This document shows, piece by piece, positions 1 through 12,300 of a DNA stretch of 64,000 nucleotides. The notes below the pieces were generated by a model, which did no database searches, was not told the origin of the DNA, and was given only the letters and a program-made list of their open reading frames with translations. Position 1 is the stretch's first letter; each line of letters opens with the position of its first letter. The position numbers and the translations under genes were made by a program. Source of the stretch: Daphnia pulex (lineage: Eukaryota; Arthropoda; Branchiopoda; Diplostraca; Daphniidae); NCBI RefSeq assembly GCF_021134715.1, contig NC_060018.1:10929501-10993500 (forward strand), in the 5' to 3' direction.

Positions 1-1933
1 TAGTCAGTTAAGTGGTTTAGTGTACCGTTAAATTGATCGCGGCATTTGCTCTCTTCTGACGGATGAGGGTGGCATATTATATGGCTGCTCACTTCCGAGA
101 GAGTAACACGTCTTCTATTGAGGCTGTTAAAACGTAAAACGATTCCAACAACCAAAAGAAAAGAAAAACTGCCGTCGCAGTTTTTAAAAAAAGTTTTTTT
201 TTTTTGTTTTTTTGTTTTGGTTTTAATGCACCTCTGTTGATGCTGTAAAGAGAGAGAGAGAGAGAGAGAGTCCAAATTGAGTATTACTGATTAAATTGAT
301 GAGAGCGTAAAATCGGCACGGAGAGAGAATCAAAGCCCGCCGCCACCGTCGGAGCTCTTTTCTTGTATAAGCGCACAGCAGACAGCACTAAAGGGCTTTC
401 CGGCTTTCCCCTTCAATCTGTGTGCGCACCCGCTGAGAAGCTGACAAAATTCACAGCACTTAACACTTGTGTGTCTTAGCAGCAGCAGCAACAGGAGCAC
501 ACACACACACACACAGCACAGCACCTTTTGGGTTTGTTGGCCCAGCAGGAGGAATACACACACTGGGAGGGCACACAGCGAAAGAGAAAGAAGTTTAGTT
601 ACAGCCGTTAATGTAACGACGGGTTGTCACCCATTTTTTCCCTTTTTTTTTTTCTTTCTTTTTTCCTTCTGTCTTGTTCATTTTTTTAGAGCCATTGTTC
701 TTAAATGGCCCGACGTTAAAGAAGTCAATTAAAAAGTACTTTTTTTTTCTTAAATCTAAGCCGAGGAATCCATTTGACGTAATTCGCATTTTATTTATCG
801 GTTTATGAAAACAGACCGGCGGGTTTTTTCTCTCCCACTTTATTGGCTAGAGCTCAAATCAATTACAGAAATTCTAGCGGCATTAAATCATTTGTTCCTA
901 TTTTCTTCGACAAAAGAAAACAAACGAAAAAACGTGATAATTATCCCGGGAGGTGCCAGGCCTAAAAAATTTCCTTTCAATCCAAGTTCAAGCGCAGACA
1001 AATTCCTGGACCGAACTGATTAAATTCCTTGATATGTCAACACCTGACGGCGTAAAAGGCTATAACCTATCACACGTCCAACACGGCAAATTGTTTCCAG
1101 TCAATATTTCATAAATTAATCATGCTGCCAACTCAATATCAAGTTACCACGCTCACATCGCATATCCCCCAGCAGGGATTCCTTTCCATTCAATTCCCGT
1201 TTCCTCGGAAGAGATACTTATTGAATCTAATAAATTAATAAGGTAACACACGTACTCAACAGGTCCGGGAAAATCTAAGCGTACTGTCGCCGTCGGTGGG
1301 TCGCTTATATTCGATCATGGATGTTTTGTTTGTAATTAACGTACCGGCGACCGACAAAAAATTTGTCTTCGGGAGCAAAGCAATCAGCAAAATATTTTAA
1401 GACATTTTGTCAGGAAGAAGAAGTCTTGTGTCATTTGAAAAAAGAAAGGAGAAACTCGACGAAAAGTTTCTTATAAGAAAAAAAAAGAAGAGGAGAGAGA
1501 CGAAGACATTCCTCACCTAAGGCCATGAGCGCGGCTCGCGAGGGTTTTATAGGTGTGTGCCAGCTAGCGCCTTCCCGTCTCCCTCTCACTCTCTCTCCTC
1601 CGAGAGTTCTTCTTCTTCTTCTTCTTTTTTCTCTCAGCATTTTTTTTTTGTCTTCTTCTTCGTCTTCTTCTTCTTCCCAGAGAATAAAAGAAAAGTATCT
1701 TCCCCTCTCCCCACTATCAGATTAATTGCTCGTGTCCTTCTAATGCGAGAGCTGGAGCTTTTTGTAGAGTATTTTAAGGGTCACACGTCACCTTTCTTAG
1801 CTTTTTCCAATACTCACCAGTTTAGGACGCGTTGTTGATGCTCCCTGTTCGTCTTCTCTTCTTCTTCTTTTTTTCTTTCTTTCTCCCAAACGAAGCTGCG
1901 TGCATTCTCACACAACAGCCCCCCCTCTCAAAC
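1..1933. other. Non-coding stretch with microsatellites
   Basis: No ORF here has protein-like composition. There is an (AG)n run at 248-270, a CA run near 499-515, and CTT/CTC-rich pyrimidine tracts at about 1608-1680 and 1855-1885. The short ORFs are translations of these tracts. It may be upstream or first-intron sequence of the TMTC2 gene, but nothing shows that directly. Confidence 0.6.
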
Positions 1934-2645
1934 TAGGGTAAAACAGCGAATGCCGGACAGCGATCCGACTTATGGCGTTTGTGTGTAAACCCGAAATGCG
2001 AATTTCCGGACAAAACGCGAATGCCCCGGACATTTTTTCGAATTCCGGACAGAAATATTTTTAAAAACTAATTATATCAATCGATGCAGTTTTTAATTCT
2101 TAGTAAAATTGCTTAAGACATATAGTACAGTGCAATGAAAGTATTATGAGATATTTCGATTTAAAAAATCAAAACATTGAGCTGTCAAAAACTGTTTTCG
2201 TCTGCCAAGACTTTTCGACCTGGGATCAAAACGACTTAACAACATAAAATTAATATTTTGAAAATCCCTTTCGTTTACTAAATTTCACAAGAACAAATAG
2301 GCCTAGAATTCTAAAACAAAAAACGAAATTGAAATCCGTATTGGAATTCTGGAGAAATTAAAGTAGAAAGTCGCCCATACGTGACGCGAATGTCCGAAAA
2401 CCACCGAAATTTGAAAATTTTCTTAGAATTTCTAAGTTAAGATTTTTATAGAAAAATTGGTATCAATAAATGTAGAATTAAGTCCTCTTTATGTCTAGCT
2501 GCATAATGGTAACATGACGTTAATATAATTCGTCTAATTAATGAAGGTTCTTTCCCCATAAAGCCCTTGATGCGAATTCTGGACAGCAGACGGAAAAAAT
2601 ATGACTGACACTGCATTACTCTTTATCCGTCGTATCTATAACAAC

Positions 2646-2710
2646 ATAGCACAGCGGTATAACATCTGCCTACCATGCGGAAGGACTGACGTTCGATACC
2701 TGCAAAGGGT
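2646..2710 (+). repeat. tRNA-derived (SINE-like) sequence
   Basis: An A-box-like TAGCACAGCGG is followed about 40 bp later by a B-box-like GTTCGATACC, the spacing of a tRNA-type pol III promoter. Acceptor and anticodon stems do not pair well, so it is a relic or SINE head rather than a working tRNA. It lies inside the transposon at 1936-4038. Confidence 0.4.
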
Positions 2711-2946
2711 AAATCTGCATTAAAAGATTTAGTAAAATCTTTTAGTCGTACATACAATTAGAAATGCAAAGCAAGCAACAGACATATTGAAACAAAAATA
2801 ATATGGACATCAGCTAGGTTCATACGTAATAATGGCTTCTACTTAAACCATAAATATATTCAATAATACATAATTGTAACAATTATTGAAATAAGTAAAA
2901 TAATCTTAACTGTTACCATCACGCTATTTAATTTTAACGTTATTGC

Positions 2947-3010
2947 AGTTATGAGATTTGAACGTTCAACCTACACGTTTACAAGCGGACCTTAACCCAC
3001 ACTGCCATAA
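2947..3010 (-). repeat. tRNA-derived sequence, minus strand
   Basis: Read on the minus strand, TGGCAGTGTGGGTTAAGGTCC resembles the D-arm/A-box of a Ser or Leu tRNA, and CGTTCAAATCTC resembles the T-loop/B-box. Stems are imperfect. It is the second tRNA-like module within the same transposon. Confidence 0.4.
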
Positions 3011-4040
3011 CGATACTTGTCTAAAACTATAAAGATCGATTACCGAGCGGACTATGTAGTCTGTCCGGAATTCGCATCATGGCTCCTTATGGGAGCAAGA
3101 CTGACGCTACATATAAGTGATTTTGAAAAAAAATTTACGCCCTTCGAACATTTTTGGGGGAATTTCAAGCAAAATGGGGTTACGGGCAAGGGAATTAAAT
3201 TAAAAATCACAAAGACTTTAATTATTTTACAATAAGAAACATTCCGGACGAAAGATACACCATTTTGGGGAATGGTAGTCATTATAAAACTAACTGCTCG
3301 ATTTTTTTCAAAAATTTTTTCACTAAAATTACTGAATTATTACGCCTTTTAAATATATTGATAAACAAGTGGAACGGGAAAGAAAAATTATGACGACAGC
3401 TTTTTTGGATCTGCTAAGATTCGATCCTCTTGTCGCTCAAATCTTTTTTTTTAAATAATGGAAAAACTATACAAAAAAACTTATAAACATTGCACATCAA
3501 TCGATTCGCCTTACAATTCTGCGTCGATTGATGTATAGACATATTAAAAAACAGAAAATCGAAATTTTTCAAAATTTTCTGTCCGGAATTCGCGTCAGCT
3601 GTCCGACATTCGCGTTTTGGCCTGTTTTCTATTTTCATCGATATTTAAGCAAATTCTTAAAAATAACGACAAAACCTTATATAATATTGTAGATCTTTCA
3701 ATTCTCTATCGATTGATATAATTAGTTAAGGGATTTTTCTTGTTTTAACCTTAGAAATTCCTTACCCCGTAAAATATGTTTACTAACTGACAACACAGAG
3801 CCAAAGTTGTCAGCCGTATAGAAAAATTGAGAAATTTCATTTCATGATAACTCAATTAATACAGCGTATTTTTATATGCCCTTTGGCTCAATTGTGTATC
3901 CCCTGTCATATTTTGAAATTCATTCATTAGTTTTCGTTAATATTTCGTCGTTTTTTTATAATTGTAAATTGAAAAAATCGACTTTTTTGTCCGGCATTCG
4001 CGTATCCGAGATGCTGTCCGGAATTCGTTGTTTTACCCTA

Positions 4041-7000
4041 TATAAGAAATGGCTCCGCGCTTCTTCCTATGTGTTATTATAACTCGTGTGGCTTGATTTT
4101 CTTTTGTTTTTAAGTTGTTTTCTTCCAGCCCAGGTCATCCGTGAGTGATCATCTTTAGGCCAGACATTCGCATTCTAATGCCGATAGGTTCTTTTATCGA
4201 TACAAGGATCAGCTATTTTCCTAAAGCTTTCGACACATTAGTCCGTGTTACACGTACGAACCATTGTATGTCAATGCTAGCTACACTCCTGACAACTTTT
4301 TCTTCACTTTTATTTCGGGTATTAGACGTCTCAACTTGGAGCCAAACGTCTTGATTTCGGGCAGAGTTTGAGGCGTCCAATATCATTCACATTGTCCGTC
4401 GATATCTGCTCGATAAATCACCGCTAACTATATACTAACTATTGCCATCAATGTTTCGTCGATCAAATCAAGCTCGAACATTATTAAGAACATTTTAGAA
4501 TGATAGGTTGTATTCAAGTGTTTAACATCTTATAGTTGAAGCTCAAAGAACTTTACTTTTCATGCCGAAATTGAAGTTCATTTTGTTATGTGATAGAAAC
4601 TTTCGCAACGGCAGACTGTAATGAACCCTGAGCCAAATTTAAAATCCAAAAATTTAAGTAATTCTATTTTATCGTTTGTTCATACATTATAAACCGGTTG
4701 CACGAAAATCCGACGGCAATTGGCTTTCTCTCCGCGCAATCCAATCTATTTTCGCTCGGAAGTTCTTCTAATTTCGTCGTTTTCTCCATTTATTATAAGA
4801 AAAAAAAACACTGTTTTTTTTTAAATCTGATGTTCTAAAAATAAAAAAAAGAAGCAACGAAATAATATACGAAGCGCGGTGGGTGGTATGCATGTTCAGT
4901 GTTCATATCAACTGACGGGGGGAAACGAAAACTGGCTTACCGTGCCATCATGACGTTTTACGCTCTCGCTTCAACAGTTCCACGGCATGACTGTCACATT
5001 GGTCATCGCTCCCCATTTTTTTTCTTGAAATCTGTTTTGGGGTTTGTGTGTGTTGTTGACAACATCAACAGCTTTCATAATAAGTGGCGACTGAGTTGTT
5101 CAACAGTGAAATAGCTATATCAATAACGATCTGCCGATTTGGAACTTTGTTCATCTCCGTCGTCACCTGTCAAAACATGTTTGACTTTTAAAAGTAAAGT
5201 GTAGGCATTCAAACTAAAATAATAGGGAACAAAGTACGAAAAGACATATGTTGTAGCCATTCCACCGCACATCGCGGCAGTTATACCTATTTTATGCATC
5301 AAATATTCGAGAGAGCCGCAATCTTTCTACTTTGGAAGGAAATGATTTCAATTGCTCCTCGAAGCCTAGCCTTTGATACGATAAGAATCTTGTGTAAGGC
5401 AACAACATCACCGACAAATCGATACAAGTAAATATTCTTTTTGTTTTTTTATAGAACGTCCGTTAAAGTGAACCGATTCATTCACATGGCCCCTGAGACT
5501 AGTCTGACGCGATTCGTAACGGATTGAACCAAATACCAGTCCATCAAAAGGAGTGAATTGCTTTCGACTTGATATTCGATATTGTTGAACGATGTTGTGC
5601 GTTGAAGCATACTGTGTAGTAGTTTCTATGTGCACTATGCTTGCTTGTTCAGCTGTCACAACCCATCAGGTTCAAGGGTGGAAAAGAATTCCTCTTTTCC
5701 AACGGCATTGAAATCTATCTCTCTCCCCGATTTTGATTTCAACTACAGATAGAATCGATTACAGTTGGGATAGCGATCGAAAGCAAACCGAACAAGAAAA
5801 ATTGGAAGCTGTCTTTTCGCCCTTTTTTTCCAGTCGGCTGGCAACTCGGGTTCACATGTAGATGACTACTCGGCGATTACACACCTCTGAAAAAAAAAAC
5901 AAAAAAAACAGTTGGCTGGGTTAGACCAAGTCGAAAAAAAAATGGCCGTTTATTTATTAGGACGAGGATAAAAAGAAAAAAAGAGAAAGAAAAGACAAAA
6001 AAGATGCCCAATTGACTTTTGAAAACGGGAATTTGTCAATGCGAGGAACTTGATTGATTGAGCCGAACTCGTTGCACGAAGATTTGTTTCCGCTCCGTCT
6101 CCGTCGTCGAGGAGGGATGTCAAATAAAGGTGGCCAGAATTCCATTAAATGGAAGAAACATGGACATAAAACTGATACGACCGACCGAGCAGCAGGCAAC
6201 ACACAGCCAAGCCGAGAAAGAGAGAGAGAGAGAGAAAGAAAGAGAGACCCAAACGGATCTTTAAAAGTGTGGATAGTGGATACACTGGGCTATGCTTTCA
6301 GCACGACAGCCGAGTGATTGAGTGGGCGAAGAAGAAGTGTCATTCGTGGGCATTCGAGACGGTATACGCTGGAAAAAGAAGGCGGAGTGGAGGGAGGAGT
6401 CTCAATAGACAGCATCAAAGCATCACTTTTTCTACACCAATGCGTTCGGCCAACTACCACCACCGCCACCACACACGGCACGGCAGCCCAGCTTGACTCC
6501 GCCGTGACGTAACGCCACACCGAGCGCAACACCAGTGTTTATCACTCACCTGAGCTGGCTGTGCAGTTGTAGAGCGCTTAGACTTTCATCGATCCCGCCC
6601 CTAACTGTGATCCCCCAGCTGTGCATAAGCTACTGGCGGATGCCTCCTGGCCGCCATCAGCTCTGCTCGCAACCGCTCATCATATCCTACGCTTTTTTCT
6701 TTTCTTTTTCTCTTTTCTTTTTTCTTGATTTTGATTCCCTTCCAGCCATTTGTCATTATTTTGATTCCGCTCGGGAATATATACAGAACAATCATTTCTT
6801 TGTCTTATATAACCTGCTGGTGCTGGAGAAGAAAACTAGAGTTCCGTGAAGGTTTGTCACATTAAGGCCAAAACGACTGGCAGGCATGAGGCATCTTATG
6901 CAATAGCCACTCATTTAAACTTTGGAAGAAAATAGAAAAACGTCTGTATAGAGCTGGAAGGCGTCCTGCATGTGATGACATCAGCGCAGAGGCAGATGAG

Positions 7001-8619
7001 CTGCCGAGAGATAGCCAATGATTTATGTTAGTGGTGGATAAACTTGTTTTTCAATTAGCTACTTAAATGCGCCAGCCATTTAAAATGAAATGTCGTGCGG
7101 TGTTTCCTTGCTTCCCTTGCTTTGCTTCTGTTGGCCATTTAGCCTTTGCGGCCATGCCCTTATTGAATCTTCAAGTTGATTTGCCATAATATAGAGAACA
7201 AACGGCCAATCGGCTCAGTTGTGCGACTTTTTTTCGACTTTTTCTCGTTTGCCTCCCCCGACAATTCGGCGCTGAAATGCGTTGCGTTTGTTCAATATTG
7301 GAAAATTGAAAGAAAAGAGAAATTGGATTGGCCTTGGGAAGTAAGTGTAATTTGAATGCACGTAGCGATGTCTGTCGGCCCGAGGTGATGAGACCTGTGA
7401 GGTAGAAATGTGCCTTGAGGGAGAGAGGGTCGCCACCATCGGTCTTGATTAAGTGGACGTTGAAAAGGGACGCCCTTTTCCGTCAGAAAATCGATGCACG
7501 GACCCAACCAAACCGCGAGGTTATCCGTATTTATTCAAGTAAAAAAAATGCAGCAATTGAAGTCGTATTGAGAGCCCCGCAGCTCATTCCTCCGGCGAAC
7601 CTCTCTCTGGCCGTCTCTGGCCGATTGACTTGAGGCAACATCTATATGTACGTTTGGAGATCTTTTGTATATGTAGTATATACCCTACTGCCAGGTGCGG
7701 AATTACGCAGCAGTGATGCCTTTATGACCGCGTGAGAAATCCAAGGAGAAATCATTGGGAATCGTCTGCGCAATCACCGGAATCCTCACATTAATTGATT
7801 CGCATCAGGATTGATAGAAAGGCCTTAGTGTTTTTGAAAAAGATACATTATTTAGCTTGAATAGACTTTATGGAGCCCAAAACATAATAATAAATTATCA
7901 AAATGAACGCCACCAAAGTGTGTCCACATCTTTGAAAGGTTTTTACTATGCAGGCCATTTTGTGTTCGATTTGGAAATTTTAGCGAATAATTCAAAAGAG
8001 AAAAAAAAATCTGATTTTGGAATGGAAGAGTATAGCTTGAGTTGACTGAATTGAGCAGCAGTGAGGGAAGAAACTTTATACTGTACTGTGCTTCGTCATC
8101 CATCGCCGTGGTCGCAGTCATTGTAGCAGGTGCTAAATTCCTTCACTTCTGTTGACATGTCGATGTTAATAACCGTGAAGATTTTGTCCTACGAATCCAA
8201 CCAACAGTTGCATGTACAACAACAACTGTGAACAATCCATGACCCCCCAAAAAATTGCCCGTGGAGGTAAAATCTGTTCGGGAATGCATTTTAATTCCAT
8301 TTAAAACGCGTGCAATTTGGCGGGAACGCGTTTGTAAAGTGAAAAGAAATGCGGCAAACCATAGTTCAAGAACGCAGTATATGACCCAATTCTCTATTTC
8401 TGAGCTAGATTTGGAGTCATTTTTTGAATCCGTTCAAAAAGCGTTCACTGAACTCAGATTTTTATAGAAAGTAATGCATCATTTTTGGATAATTTTTAGA
8501 TTTTAAGATAGATTTTATTAGAAATTTTAACATGAAAGTTTGCGTACATTAGCGCTTTCATTTTATCTTTATATTAACAAAGAAATACGAAAGAGGTTTG
8601 TTAGCAAATGATTGTATTT
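4041..8619. other. Long non-coding stretch
   Basis: I see no exon with conserved protein motifs in either strand. Visible structure is limited to a (GA)n run at about 6216-6247, A/T homopolymers near 4800 and 5890, and pyrimidine tracts near 6690-6725. The ORFs of 60-100 codons are low-complexity or random. Confidence 0.55.
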
Positions 8620-9330
8620 TTATAAACAAATAACAGACACGGGGAAAGATAACAGCTCGAGGAAAGTGGGATGAACGCAGACCGGCAGAACAAGGTGAAC
8701 GAAAGCGGTTACACGGATCTCGGTGGCATTCAGAATCAGGGAGAGAATAGCAGGCAAGAAATTGTTGCGGTTAACGGTGACGATGGGCTGCAGCCTGCAG
8801 AGCAAAGATTACGTGAGGTTGACAGCGTGAAGAACGGAGCCGCTTTTGACGTGAGATGCTCAAGATGCGTATTTCCATAAGATGCTCATATTGCTCAATG
8901 GCAGGGATCAAGTTGGTGTTACGTAGAGTGAAGCAGGCATCAAGTTGGAGTACGCAGTGTGGATCTTTGACGACTTGCACGACATGCTATGATGCTATGA
9001 TGTACTTGTTGATGGTATCGGTTCCCTATTTTTTACAATTAACCAATTTAGAAAAATATTATAATAAAATCGGATAAAATGTAACGTCAATCCTACTTGA
9101 TCTTTATGTTGAGGCTCTCTTTCAAGAGATTCTCCCGTGAGGTGAACAGTTGCTCAGATGGTAGGGTAGGACAAGAATCATAAATGTGCTTCCATCTCAG
9201 TGAGTTTTCCACTCAGAACCAATTGTTTGATCAACAAAGCAGGGAGTTTGGTGTCAGTACTAATGGGGATCACATCAGAGAACAAGTCCTGAATCACAAA
9301 TTAATAAAAATCATCAGCAAACTATTCTAT
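8620..9330 (-). pseudogene. Coding-like but broken minus-strand segments, unidentified
   Basis: Minus-strand reading gives stretches with normal protein composition: about 69 codons at 8771-8980, an overlapping-frame stretch at 8620-8805, and about 37 codons between 9180 and 9300 ending in a stop. Frames change between them without obvious splice sites, so this looks like a decayed gene piece. I do not recognise the family. It could also be chance open frame in a GC-richer patch. Confidence 0.25.
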
Positions 9331-12300
9331 TGCTGGATTAATAGAATCTTTACTTGAGCCCTAGTCGTTTTCCCCCTTTTTTCAGACAGCTTGCTAATTT
9401 TCGAAGCTCATTGACTGGAAAGGCTAGATGGTGGTCATAGTTATTGTGGGATTCAAAAGAATTTCATCAGTAAGGGCTGATGATACAATGACTTCTTTTA
9501 GCTTAGTCGAAGATAGAAACAGCCTAAAGAATCACAATAATCAAGTAAACAACAAATTTTCAACCGCAAAACTAGACAAATGAAACTTTTACCTGCTTGT
9601 CAAATTTCAAAGTTATGAATGAATTCCCAGCTACCGGCCAATTTGTTCAACATTGACTGGTGGCAAACGATGCCCTCTGACAAAGACTCAATCCCCTGTA
9701 AAAAATGAACACAACTGATTGAGGACAATGTATACATGAATAAATTTAAGCCATAAATAGTTTCGATTAAATTTTACAAGATAGCAAGTGTTTACTTTTA
9801 ATACCAGGCAAATTGTCACTAGCTTGTACCTGATAACTGCAGGACCAGCTGCAAATAGAAATGGTATGGTTAAATTAAACAAACTCCATTTTCTATAACC
9901 AAAGTATACCTAACGAGAATATGAGGAGTCTCCTCCATAGTGATGTTGTTGAACTGAACACCTGATTAATACATCTTTGAATACTAACAGTGCTAACAGT
10001 AACAAATTATTATGTTAATCTTCTTTGACGGTCGTATTTTCCTGTAATGACTTCATGTGTACAGATTAACTTCACACATACGAATTTGACCTGGACTAAT
10101 TTTTCGAAAATATTTTATAAATAACACAATACAACGTCCTCGTCTTAAATTTGTCCTACCTTATAATATTGAGTAATAGAAGAATGTAGAAAAAAGATCC
10201 GATCCTATGGTTAACCGATCCGAGATTGTAGCCAAATTGACAGATGACAGCTAAGTGTCGACGTGATGTTAAACAGAATCCCTTGACAGTTTGACACGAA
10301 ATTTCAAATTTGCTTTCTTTGTTTATCACAATCACAAGTATGAGCAGTATTTTTGACTTTATGTAGTTAAATCACGCCTCTCATCATCACGTAGTCTAAA
10401 GTCAAGTTATTCAACTGTTTTCTCAGAGGCTGAAGCCATGCCACCCCAAAGTGCACGAAAGAGTTGACAAATTTGGACATAGAAAATGTTCTCACTTGCA
10501 CTGCTATTTTAGACGTCGAACAAGAAAACGGACTGTTGATGAATTACAGCCACGACGACATATATCCAAATACCAAATTACGATATAAAGCTAGACAAAT
10601 AATTAAGGTATGGTGCAAGAATGGGGTATACCCAAAGACGTTTGGACATATGGACATTGTTTTTAGAGAACACACCTAATTTAATATCGATACCGTTAAT
10701 TTAGTTAAGTGCAAGTTAGGTGGTAGGCCTACTTAGTCCCGTTATTGCACTATCCCTGCAATAATATGGAGTTTAAAGTTTAAGACAAGTAAAATATAGA
10801 GTGATGAAGGTTATGTAACAATCCCAACTTTGTCAGCCACAGTGAAGTGGTTAGAGTGCCTCGCTGGCAATGCAAAGGTTTAAAATTCAACTCTTTGAAT
10901 TACTATATTCATTGAAAAATGAACTCATCCTCGCTTGATTGAATCTAAATCATACCCGGATACCGTTAGAAACAATTTCCAGTATAAAATATTGTGGCCT
11001 CTTACAAATCTACATCAATTGAATAAAACAAACATTAAACTGCAGGAAATGATAATATTTTTGCGCTAAAAATAGACTATTACTGAATTTATCTATTCAA
11101 CTTCGATCATGAAAATTTATTTCTCCTTAACACTTTATAGTATGTCACAGTTAATATTGCGCAAGTTTTATTTTTACTCCAGATTTGTTACGCATTAGAC
11201 CGAATGCATAATGATCTATCTGTGGAAAATATTCCTTTGTAGCTCCGTTGTAAAATCACTTTGACGGTGTGGAATCTAGCCGATGGTGGCTAAAAATTTC
11301 GTAAAGGTAAAAAAAAAAGTCTGATGGAGAGAGTCGCGCGATCGGCGCTAATCTGTTACTTGGAATAGTTTTTGTTTTGTCTTCTTACAAGTTCATGTGG
11401 CAAACAGACGTGGACATCTAGAGTCCCGAGTACATATCTCGAAAAGGGTCGGAAAAAAGGCAGATAGGGACTAAAGTGGGAAAAGCTGAACGAGTAATAA
11501 ATTGAAATGTTTATCCGGTGAAGCTGACACGTAAAAGCACTTAAAACTCCTATAATGGCAGCGTTGTTTTTTCCTTATTTTTTTTTCTTTCTTTTCTTTT
11601 TCGATTGAGTCTAGCGGTCTGGCCCTGGACACAGTGAAATAATAGATACGTCCAGCAAGCATTCTCTGAACCCCCCCCCCCCTCTCCTCAGTGTGTGTGT
11701 GTGCTGTGTGTGTCTAACGTGTTGGGCTTGATGGTTGTTATTCATGCGTACCATTTCTTCCATCTCGCTTCCCCTCTCTCTCTCTTGTCTGCGCTCCTCA
11801 TCAACGATTCAAATGGGGTGTGAAAAGCAGGCGACGTCAACCGGACTTTGTATTATTGATGTCAGGGCATTTTTTTTGTTTTTCGATTGATTCCAATCCC
11901 TTCGATATTTTTCAACACCGCTTATATATCATAACACATTTCTGTCCGAGCTTATTTCATATTAAATTTTTTCGGCGCTTTTTCCCACTTCAACGGTGGT
12001 CTCAGACTGATGTGTTACGTAATCTAGCCAAATGAGACGTGGATACTCGTTGTTGAAAGCTACAAGGTCTTGTCCTACTGCTATAAGAAGGCAATGGAAT
12101 CGCTCGAATACCACAGACGAAATTCTACCACTATTTGAATTAGGTCTACTTGATATTATTAGATTTGTTTATGTTTCATTTGTTTGATATTGCTGTCAAC
12201 AGTTGTGGATAGATCGTGAATTTTATTTTAGTTACGCTGGCAGCAGAACAAAAGGAATCAAATTTTAATTTTCCTGCGAGTTCTTCATTGAAAATTGGAA

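Larger units (their letters stand above)
1936..4038. mobile_element. Non-autonomous DNA transposon with TA target duplication
   Basis: The two ends are inverted copies of each other for about 26 bp: GGGTAAAACAGCGAATGCC at 1936 and its reverse complement ending at 4038, with two mismatches. TA dinucleotides at 1934-1935 and 4039-4040 flank them, as expected for Tc1/mariner-type insertion. A motif of the form GAATNCCGGACA recurs in both orientations inside the element (about 1950, 2000, 2035, 2390, 2575, 3060, 3240, 3585, 3610, 3990 and 4015), which looks like subterminal transposase-binding repeats. No transposase ORF is present. Superfamily assignment is inferred only from the TA duplication. 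Confidence 0.75.

Noticed and set aside
10464-10679. 71-codon plus ORF
   Set aside because: Starts without context, no motif, no splice partner; not enough to call a gene.
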